Shown one piece after another: positions 55,614 to 64,000 of a stretch of DNA of 64,000 bases. The position numbers and the translations under genes were made by a program. The stretch is taken from contig OX335652.1 of the NCBI GenBank assembly GCA_946894095.1, forward strand, positions 19,057,001-19,121,000, given 5' to 3'. The notes beneath the pieces were generated by a model. The model was given only the letters and a program-made list of their open reading frames with translations. It was not told where the DNA came from and searched no databases. How positions within the stretch are numbered: position 1 is the first letter of the stretch; each line of letters opens with the position of its first letter. The stretch comes from Incurvaria masculella (Eukaryota; Arthropoda; Insecta; Lepidoptera; Incurvariidae).

Positions 55614-57510
55614 GTGTGATCTGACTAATGAAGAGTGTTATGTAACTTTTAGCTTTCCGGAAATCTTTTGTATTTCGGAGAACAAAACCCATCATTTTGT
55701 ACGCTTTATTTGTAATGTGTTCTATATGCATTTCAAAGTGTAATTTTTTGTCGAAAATAACGCCAAGGTCTCTTATATCGTCAACGGATTCGAGAACTTC
55801 GCCGCCAAGAGTGTATGTAAAATCAATGATGTTACGATTTTTGGTGATAGTAATTTTTTTGCATTTTTTGATGTTCAATTGCAATTTGTACCAAAGACAG
55901 TAAGAGTAAAATCTATTCAAATCCTCTTGGAAGTTTATGCAATCGTTTTGAGTATTAATTTTAGAAAATATTTTTAAATCGTCAGCGTAAAGCAAAAATC
56001 TACAGAATTTAAAACATTGGCTAATATCATTGAGAAAAATAACAAACATGAATGGACCTAGAATTGAACCTTGAGGGACGCCCGATGTTACATTCACTGT
56101 ATGTGACTGATATCCATTAATAGTCACTTTTTGTAACCGATTATTTAAGTATGATATAAACCATCGAAGTAAATTACCTTTGATACCATTAAAAGACAAT
56201 TTTTCAACTAAGATACAGTGATCCACATTATCAAATGCCTTTTGGAAGTCCGTATAGACGACATCTACCTGGTTACCGTTATCCATTTCGTCAAATAAGA
56301 AATTGGAGTAAATCATTAAATTGCTCACAGTTGACTTATTTTTTACAAACCCATGTTGTTCCGGACAAATTCTCTCTTTCATAAAGTTATACAATTTCTC
56401 GTGAACAATTTTTTCAAATACTTTTGAAAGACAGGACAATATTGAAATTGGTCGGTAATTCATGATATCTTTAGTAGGACCATTTTTGTGAACCGGTGTA
56501 ATATTAGCTAATTTCCATTCATTAGGGAAATCGCCCATACTTAATGACTTGTTGAAAATTATGGTGATAGGTTCGGAAAGAGACTGAATAGTTTCGGTCC
56601 AAAAAATAGGTTCGATACCATCTGGGCCTGCGCCTTTGTTGACGTCAAGATTCCTTAAAGCAACTTCAACCTCTCTCCTATCGATGGTAAGACCAGAAAT
56701 AATGGGATTCGGAGTATCAGAACAGTTTGTTAAATTAAAGTCAAATAGGTTGAATGAAGAGTCTTCAAACGTTGATTGGAAATATTTATTGAAATGATTA
56801 CAAATGTCTGTGGGGTTATTAAGATGATCGTTCCTCAATACCATGGAAGATGGATAACCAGAAGATTTTTTTAGGCTGTTTAAGTACGACCAAAAGCTTT
56901 TAATATTTTCCTGCAGGCATGTTTCTACGTGATTCATGTACGCCTGATATTGTTCTACGCATTTCGTTTTGAATTTATGTCTTAAATTAGAAAAGTGTAA
57001 ATAATCAGGTGAATTTTGATATATTTTCCATTTTTTCCAGGCCCTCTTCTTACGCCTATCCAAATTTATAAGGTCTCTTTTGAACCATGATGGATATCTG
57101 TCGTTATTTTCTTTCTTTGGCCTTATAAATTTGGAAATAGCCCCGCGGACTATAGAATAAAAAATTGCAACGGAGTCATCAACCGAGCCCGTAAGTATTA
57201 ATGATTTCCAGTCAACTATGACCAGCTGCTGATTGATGGAATCATAATCGGCCTTCCTAAAGTTATATCTTAATTTGTGTTGTTTAGGTATACTTGTTTC
57301 AGCCGCGAGGGATAACAATATCTCAAGCGGCGGATGATGGCGATCCGCGGGGAGCAGCGGCGAAGCAGCACAGGCGAGCGAGCACTCGCGATCGCAAAGT
57401 ACTAAATCTAAGATACGCTCATTTATGTTGAGGACATTGTTGTATTGATTAAGTTTTAAGAACGACATTGCGTTAAACAGTAAAGATTCGGCGCTGCCTC
57501 CAGCACCCAC
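55564..57510 (-). pseudogene. LINE ORF2: endonuclease C-terminus and reverse transcriptase
   Basis: A 648-codon open frame. Residues ~35-75 are the end of an AP-type endonuclease, with DRHHPPLEI standing for the catalytic SDHxP block. RT motifs follow: NYRPISILSCLSKVFEKIV, TDFQKAFDNVDH, GVPQGSILGPF (near residue 476) and LLYADDLKIF (near 507). The open frame ends in a wrong-frame tail after SYITLFISQ; the true continuation is in another frame (55179-55613). Jockey/CR1-like by motif style; clade not certain. Confidence 0.87.
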
Positions 57511-57654
57511 GTAGTTACCTCCGCTCAGTCCGCGAGCATGTTGAGTCCAATCTATTGCTCCTATTAAAACGTTCTAGGTCGACATGCAATGAAGACAATG
57601 GATGCCACATAGTTAATAGCCTTGTAAGGATTATACATAGGTTGCATAATAGGT

Positions 57655-57790
57655 CATCCACAGCCTAGTGGTCACGCCTGTTACTGTGGCCTCTCGTGTT
57701 GGAAGCCATAGGTCAATCCCACGGAGCACGGAGGTAGAGGGGAGTTCTACGTCACAGCCCACGTGGTAGGCGCGATCATTTCTTTCGTAC
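57655..57790 (+). repeat. tRNA-derived SINE-like head
   Basis: AGCCTAGTGGTCACGCCTG resembles a tRNA A box, and about 40 bp later CCATAGGTCAATCCCACGG resembles a B box. No cloverleaf could be closed, so this is a SINE head rather than a tRNA gene. It lies just upstream of the truncated 5' end of the LINE. Confidence 0.5.
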
Positions 57791-57891
57791 GGTTAGAAAT
57801 GTTGATCTCATTATGCATAATTTTATTTTATTTTAAAATAAATATATTTGAATCCATAGGAAGGCAAAGATTTCAGTTGTGAAGGGTTTTT

Positions 57892-58184
57892 AAGGTTCCG
57901 TACCCAAAGGGTGATAACGGAACCCTATTACTAAGCCTCCCCTGTCCGTCCGTCCGTCCGTCCGTCCGTCCGTCACGGGGCTGCATCTCGTGAACCGTAA
58001 TAGGTAGGCAGCTGAAATTTTCACAGAGAGTGTAATTGTTTTGCCGCTATAAAAACAAATAGGTAAAATTAAAAAAATATAAAAGATAAAGGGGAGGCCC
58101 ATACAAAAACAAAAGATTTTTTTTTGTTAAATTTTGGACGATGGTACGGAACATTTCGTGTGCGAGTCCGACTCACACTTGGAC
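57892..58184 (-). repeat. Family A repeat
   Basis: Reverse copy from AAGGTTCCGTACCC with about seven GTCC units, ending ACTCACACTTGGAC before a T-run. Confidence 0.87.
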
Positions 58185-58189
58185 TTTTT

Positions 58190-60640
58190 TTTTTATCGAG
58201 AATACTAACTACCTAATTTTATTGATGCAAGTGCGCCGTCTATTTTAAATATTAGAACAATTAATAATAACAACATAAACAGTATTTCTGGTTCTTCCGG
58301 TAGATGGATTTAACAAAAATATGCGGACCATGACCCCAAAACGAAGTGTTTCCCCCCTAACTAGAGACACTTCGCTCTCTAGTAATATGGGCAAACAACA
58401 TCTCCTCTCTACCTCCCTCCTCCGTGGTCCATCCTGTGGACGCTAACTACTTTTTTATATGAGTTTGATCTGTAGTTTTACAATGAATTTTGTAGTTTTT
58501 AAGTTAACTTTATCAAATAACGAATGAACTAGACAATCGTTTCTATGAGAACATTTTGTCTTTATATCCTTCGCTAAAGGCTTCGATATATCACCACGTA
58601 GCATCCGCACGTTCGCAGTGTGCTCTACGATTACGGGTACTTCGTCAATCTGTTGTTTTTTTCAATTCATACCTCTTCTACCATACGATATTCGACGGTT
58701 TCTTAACCTTTTTGTAGTCATGGACCCCTTGCGATATTTCAAAATGATTGCGGACCCCTTTCGAACTCACTTGAGGGGAAAGAAAACAAGGCGTTTCGGA
58801 ATACACGTCTTTATAATTGTTATCACATAAAAAGTAAAGAAAAAGTATTGTTTGAATCGATTACGTCCAGTATTTATTGTCATCATATCAAACATGGACC
58901 TCAGCACTCACGTCACGGACCCCTAGTACTGATGTCACTACAGTGCCATCCATAAATGTAGACCCCACCATACTATAATAAACCATCTTATTTGTAAGTT
59001 TTTAGCCTTCTCCAATTTCCAGTTGTGTGCAATTTCTATGTGCAAGTAGGTGTAGCATAAGCTAGGATACCTAATTATATTTTTTATGAAAAAAGATAAT
59101 TTTTTTGGACCGATTACAGCATATACGGTGTGTCGATGTCAAAACTTTTCAATAAAATTATTCCAAAAAGGCTTTTTAATGAGAATGTATCTCCTACATA
59201 TTTACATATTTTAATAATAACTACTAACAAATATATGAAGGAAGAAGCAATAAAGTATGGTATGCAGGACCTTGTTGACATAACGAGGGCTAGCTACCTC
59301 AGGGAAAAATGCATAAAATGCTGGCCCGATTTCAAAATAAATATCCTGAATTTATTAACATAAGAAATCAGCTCGCTTTCGCAAAATGATGGAAACATAT
59401 CTATAACGAATACGGAATAAGATATTTCTTCATCATGCCATCAAATAGGTCATAATGATATGGTTTTTCAACACTTACAAAAGTCAAAACTTAATATACT
59501 TTGAAATTTCAACTAATTCTAGATGGCGTCATTAACTGATGATTTGAAAAATAATTATTTATGCATTGAACAAATTTTTCAAATTTACGTTTGGCGGAAT
59601 CCTTACATCTGAATTATTCCGTGAAATGTAATATATTTTATAAAACACTTTCCAATTTTTATATTTGTAATATCAGGATGCTGTTTACATATATATTTAG
59701 AGGACTCTATTGGCATCATCTAGTTTAGTTGATAAACTAGTGAGTGTTTCTAATATTTTTTCCTTATCTACACACCTTTAGTAACTGGTGAAAAACAAGC
59801 ATATTTTGTGTATGAAGACTAGCGATGACTAGATAGAACGATGTAATTTGAAAATATATGAACTATGTGAGTCAAAATCCTAAAATCAGTAGCACTGTTT
59901 TGTCATATACACCACCGTAATTATGGAATTCAGATTAAAAACTTTTTGTAAAAAAAAAATTTCAAATATTAATTAGCTCATAAAAATGTTAGCAAGAGAC
60001 TCAGTCATTTGAATTATGTGACTAAATTATTTACGAAGGAAAATTCTCCTGGCACTTGTTATGATTAAAAAAGGAGAACATTCAAGTCGATACTCTTTTT
60101 TTCTCGTCTTAAAATAAGAATAGTCTCAATTTAGACGAGGTAAAAACCTCTATTTTCACTATCTACGAAGGCAGGTAGCAAAGTCATCGAAAAGTACCTG
60201 TGAAGGGACGCCTTTTTATTCTGCTCACAGAGCAGTAATCTCGTATTGTCTGGAAAGTTGGTACACTTATATCAACTGGACTTTGATAAAAAAACCTTAT
60301 TCCTCCGTTAAAAAGTTGACAATATTATTTCATAGTATGGGTTGGCTCACCAAGGATTAAAAAATGATGTCGTCCCCAAGTTGCATATATGTTAATAAAA
60401 TTTATTGTGTAATCTTCGAACAGTAGTAACCAAAGGCGGACTTACAACCTCAGGAATGTATAAAGAGGTAGATAGCGGTACAGAGAAATAGTTGAGTTTA
60501 GTATTTTATTAAAATAAAATGTACATATCAATATAAATATATTCAACCTTATTTATAGCTATCTTAAATTGCATATGCTTAAATACATAACAAACAAAAC
60601 CAACATACAGAAGAATAACTCAAATAAGAATACTATAATT
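58190..60640. other. AT-rich tract, nothing firmly recognised
   Basis: CATGGACCCCTT, GCGGACCCCTTTCG and CACGGACCCCTAGTACTGATG (58720-58930) look like parts of an old repeat. The 77-codon frame at 59130 (MSMSKLFNKIIPKRLF..) has no recognised family. Confidence 0.4.
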
Positions 60641-60646
60641 AAAATG

Positions 60647-60845
60647 GGGACGCATCATAAAGTCAAAAAAGCACAAGGTCCAAAACCCATACCGTCCAAA
60701 ACACTAATGAATACGGAAGTTTTTCTATTAGGTTAGGTTAGGTTAGATTATATTATATGCATTTCATAATACACGCGAAAAATACATACTTTTGGATGTT
60801 CTGGGTTTTGGACCTTATGCTTTTTGGACTTTATGAAGGCGACTC
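60647..60845. mobile_element. ~200-bp MITE containing (TTAGG)3
   Basis: Arms of about 41 bp: GACGCATCATAAAGTC..AAGGTCCAAAACCCA and complement. The loop holds three TTAGG units followed by TTAGA at 60728-60747. Confidence 0.68.
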
Positions 60846-60929
60846 AATAAAATATGTCAACGTGAAATCATATATTTTGTGAGAAATAAATAAATTATCA
60901 TGAAAAAAAAAGATGTTTTTTTTTTAACT

Positions 60930-61130
60930 GGATATTGGTGCCTTATACCACAATTACTGTCGTGATATTGGCCCAATACACTGCTTCCCGAAGAAATTAG
61001 GTGCCATGCCAGTACCTTATTTGTATTGTAAAGGATACATTTAACTCGATGGAACACACTGAGAATTTTTATTTCCGGTTCGGCCTTCGTTGGCGCATCT
61101 AGTTCCCATGCGGCGTTTAGCTAAAGTCAT
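60930..61130 (-). repeat. Family B SINE fragments
   Basis: A reversed tail segment (AAATTAGGTGCCATGCCAGTACC) is followed by a short forward piece, CATCTAGTTCCCATGCGGCG, near 61098. Confidence 0.6.
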
Positions 61131-61656
61131 GACCATAGGTCAACAATGAAGGCACTGCATTTAGTTCACGCATGTACAAATTTTCTTTCCTACACGTACT
61201 CACGTCAAAGTAAACATTATTAGCTACAACTTACTCAAATTAATGGGGTTAAAATTATTGCCCTAAACTGGCTACATGGCAATTTCCATGGTGACTACAT
61301 GTCGTAGGGATAATGTTTCATCGCGAATTTTCTGGTCCTTACACCTTAATTACTGCAATAGAGCCGATTTGTTGGTTTTACTTTCGTTATTATACCGTAC
61401 TACGGTTTGCTGGACTTTTTAATTCCGTGTCATTATTTTTACCGGCTAATTCGCTTTGTGCAGAACTTTGGCCCACTTCGAGCAAATCATTTCTGAGGGG
61501 TTGAATGCTACGTTGTTCTTTGAAATTGTAGCCTACGATAATTGAAGTCTAGAAACTGCAGAACCGTGATATTATGTAATACGTTTGTGAGAATCGTTTG
61601 TCTTGTTTTGCAATTTGGTGGTTCGAATATAAATGTTGAGCTTAATAATAACATTT

Positions 61657-62000
61657 TAACCGACTTTAAAAAAGGAGGAGGTTATGAATTCGTCTGTATG
61701 TTTTTTTTATGTTTGTTACCTCATATCTTTTGCCTGGGTGAACCGATTTTGATAATATTTTTTTTAAATGAAAGATAGTGCTTCCCAAGTGGTCCCATTT
61801 TAATTTGGTTAAGTTCTGACAATGATATCCATGAGAAAATCATATAAGTCTTAAATTTGTATTAAGATGTGCGCGACAAATGGACGAATAACTCAAAATA
61901 ACGCCAACCGATTTCGGTGATTCTTTTTTTATTGGAAAGGACGTGTACAAATTAGTAAGTGTATTTCAGATACAAATAAAAAAAAAAACAAAAAAAAAAT
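61657..62000 (+). repeat. AACCGACTTTAAAAAAGGAGGAGG interspersed repeat
   Basis: Common lepidopteran repeat starting AACCGACTTTAAAAAAGG and continuing GAGGTTATGAATTCGTC.., TGGGTGAACCGATTTTGA.., GTGCTTCCCAAGTGGTCCC and ending A-rich. Transposon class not determined. Fragments: 2729-2770 (-), 13585-13636 (-), 20718-20757 (-) and the host of the family A copy at 31646-31990 (+). Confidence 0.7.
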
Positions 62001-62552
62001 AACCGACTTCAAAGAAAAAACCGGCCAAGTGCGAGTCGGACTCGCACACGAAGGGTTCCGTACCATCGTAAAAAAAATATACAAAAAAATCACGTTTTTT
62101 GTATGGGGACCCCCTTTAATTTTAATTATTTCTTAATCTTACCTATTTGTTGTTATAGCGGCAAAATAAATACACACTCTGTGAAAATTTCAGCTGTCTA
62201 TCTGTTACGGTTACTGAGGTACAGCCCTGTGACAGACGGACAGACGGACGGACGGACGGACGGACGGACGGACGGACGGACGGACGGACAGCGGAGGCTT
62301 AGTAATAGGGTTCCGTTTTCACCCTTTGGGTACGGAACCCTAAAAAGCACTAAAAAGTAAAAAAAAAATTGCCATTTTTGTAGTTACGATTTTTGTTATT
62401 TATTGAGTCGGTGTCAGCCAAAGTAGGCAAGGTTCTCTAGATTGGCGCAGCGCGTGCCCGGCTGACGCCGTCTCAAAAAACAACAAAAATCGTAACTACA
62501 AAAATTGCAATTATTTTGTTACTTTTTAGTGCTTTTTCTTTGAAGTTGGTTA
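62001..62552. repeat. Large palindrome interrupted by a family A repeat
   Basis: Inner arms run 62346-62419 and 62459-62532: GCACTAAAAAGTAA.., TTTTTGTAGTTACGATTTTT.., GAGTCGGTGTCAGCC with complements. The outer stem AACCGACTTCAAAGAAAAA (62001-62020) pairs with TTTTTCTTTGAAGTTGGTTA (62533-62552). The family A copy 62021-62341 separates the left arm. The ~40-bp loop is GC-rich. Confidence 0.82.
62021..62341 (+). repeat. Family A repeat with the longest (CGGA)n, inside a palindrome
   Basis: Full copy with about 13 CGGA/CAGA units. It sits in an A-run within the left arm of the large palindrome 62001-62552. Confidence 0.9.
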
Positions 62553-62745
62553 TTTTTTTTATTATCAAAGGTTTTTATTTATAAATGGAACATGAAAGTT
62601 GCAAGAGCAGTTAAGTTAGAAGTTTCAAAGGAAAAAATAAGTTTTCGGATTATTGTCGATTTAGGTAAAACCTGTAAGTGGACTGACCTTCCTCAGCAAA
62701 TTTGTAAGTCAAGATATTTTTAAACTTGTTATTTGAATAGATATT

Positions 62746-62930
62746 AGGGTTCCGTACCCAAAGGGTGCCAATGGAACTCTATTACTAAGCCTCCGCTGTC
62801 TGTCCGTCCATCGGTCCATCCGTCCGTCCGTCCGACCGTCTGTCACATGGCTGCATACTGTAAGCTGAAATGTTCACAGAGTATGTATCTATTTTGCCGC
62901 TATAACAACAAATAGGTAAAATAAAAAAAG
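62746..62930 (-). repeat. Family A repeat, truncated
   Basis: Reverse copy holding the hairpin, a degenerate (GTCC)n and the GCCGCTATAACAACAAATAGG block. The A-rich part and the palindromic end are missing. Confidence 0.82.
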
Positions 62931-63030
62931 ATCAAATATCATTTTCACTATCATCAAATCGACAAATAAAATCCATATAATTATCGAACCTGCTCGCAAA
63001 ATTTCACGCGAATCGTTTTAGAAATGAGAC

Positions 63031-63380
63031 CTGAGTGGTCAGTCTGAGTTCTCACCTAAATTGGCGTTTACGGCAAACCGATCGACTGGCGTTTTCTCCA
63101 AACTTCATACAAGTTTTTTAATAGATATTCTGTGGTTTTACTTCTTCAAGCTGTCAAAGTCAAACGCGGACTTCCGATTTGTATGAAAACGCGGAGTGGA
63201 CGTAAACGGCAACGTCAACGTATTTACGGCAACGTCGAGTAAGCTGTCAAATCAAACTCGGACTCGCAAATGTTAGTTCGATTAATGCCCACTGCGCGCG
63301 CTCTTCCATACATTTGAAAACGCCAGTCGATCGGGTTGCCGTAACGCCAATTTAGGTGACAACTTAGACTACCGGCTCTG
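63031..63380. mobile_element. ~350-bp MITE with long terminal repeats
   Basis: Left CTGAGTGGTCAGTCTGAG.., CACCTAAATTGGCGTT.. CGATCGACTGGCGTTTT; the right side is its complement ending GTAGTCTAAGTT-type bases. The ends resemble hAT termini, but no clear 8-bp duplication was found. A fragment lies at 11794-11830. Confidence 0.65.
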
Positions 63381-63568
63381 TAGATAAGAACACCAGACAG
63401 ACATACAAAAGCCCAAGCTGAAAGGGAGATGCTACGATCGCGCTTCGCGCTGCGCTTGATCAACTTGCAACAGTTTTGGAAATCCTTTGCCTTTACTCGA
63501 CATCGAAAAACGCAAACTTGACTAAAAAATCATATTCTTGCCGCCCAAAATATTATATCAGCTGCTCA

Positions 63569-64000
63569 TAATGGTGGCCCATCCCGCTCATCTCCCCATA
63601 CAAAAGGGGAAAGAAGATCACGCCCATATTTCTTGTCCGAGATCCAAAATTTTGCTTAAAATAGCTTTATTTGATCGAACTAGATATCTGATGACCATTG
63701 GAATTGTAAAATTGTGTTTGGTTTCTAAGTTATAAGGTCCGAAAGTTCGCATTTTTCGCGCGTTTTATACAATAACTTTGGAGGTGGATTACGCAATGAT
63801 AAAGTAAGAACATCTTTAAAAGATTAGTCATCAGACATAGCTTATTCAATCAAGATTTATAATCTATTTGGTTTTTGTTCGATTTTTTACTACAGCGGTC
63901 GTGGTTTACTTTTAGCTATAAGTCGTTTTGAAATTAAAATTTTCGTAAATCTTACCAAATCATACACTAGCACATTGTCTTTTTTGTGGACATGTTGCAT
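63569..64000 (+). mobile_element. TTAA MITE (family C), copy 3, cut by window end
   Basis: Begins TGGTGGCCCATCCCGCTCATC and follows copy 1 closely to the last base. The left TTAA has mutated to ATAA. Confidence 0.8.

Larger units (their letters stand above)
54907..57577 (-). mobile_element. 5'-truncated non-LTR retrotransposon (LINE)
   Basis: The element runs on the - strand from a truncated endonuclease (near 57577) to a 3' A-rich tail, seen as the T-rich stretch 54907-54936. It is inserted in the repeat bearing CACCCGTTCACGAGCATC; an intact version of that repeat is at 53310-53380. It encodes RT with one frameshift. ORF1 and most of the endonuclease are absent, so it is a dead but fairly young copy. 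Confidence 0.85.

Noticed and set aside
59130..59363. 77-codon frame
   Set aside because: Starts with Met and has ordinary composition but no recognised domain, neighbours or splice signals.

Overview
The window looks like nuclear DNA from a moth or butterfly (Lepidoptera). It is AT-rich, split into introns with GT-AG boundaries, and packed with repeats of lepidopteran type: a CGGA-microsatellite repeat with the GTGCGAGTCGGACTCGCAC palindrome, SINEs with a 5S-rRNA-like or tRNA-like head, TTAA-flanked MITEs, Helitron-like tails ending in CTAGT, and decayed non-LTR retrotransposons. Nothing suggests a prokaryotic or plasmid origin.

One protein-coding gene can be assembled with confidence. It lies on the + strand, has eleven coding exons between 10633 and 27546, and encodes a 561-residue acyl-CoA synthetase of the luciferase / 4-coumarate-CoA ligase-like family. 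All ten introns have GT..AG ends and the phases join without a stop. The hallmark motifs are present in order: STSGSTGLSK, GMTE, GWLRTGD, an R/K hinge and a C-terminal TAKVDRRE lysine. Exon 10 is preceded by a 103-bp tandem array that repeats the end of intron 9 plus the first 69 bp of the exon eight times. The first unit is split by a 649-bp insertion that is probably a DNA transposon.

The rest is repeat mosaic. 0-10.6 kb: SINE, LINE and MITE fragments, a self-nested copy of the CGGA repeat, and two inverted copies of a 550-bp TTAA MITE. 27.7-36 kb: an RT scrap, a young 5S-type SINE, several MITEs, and a 3.3-kb inverted-repeat-bounded region that contains a decayed CR1-like reverse transcriptase, itself interrupted by a 160-bp MITE. 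36-41 kb: mostly AT-rich sequence without recognisable genes. 41-54.6 kb: SINEs, LINE 3' fragments, MITEs, and a twin-primed LINE insertion with a 10-bp target duplication. 54.9-57.6 kb: a 5'-truncated, frameshifted LINE on the - strand. 58-64 kb: AT-rich sequence, MITEs, and a large palindrome split by a CGGA repeat.

The most interesting features are the multiplied splice acceptor inside a live gene, an insertion in the hinge of that enzyme, two SINE types with different pol III heads on one shared body, and the dense nesting of elements, which gives their relative insertion order.
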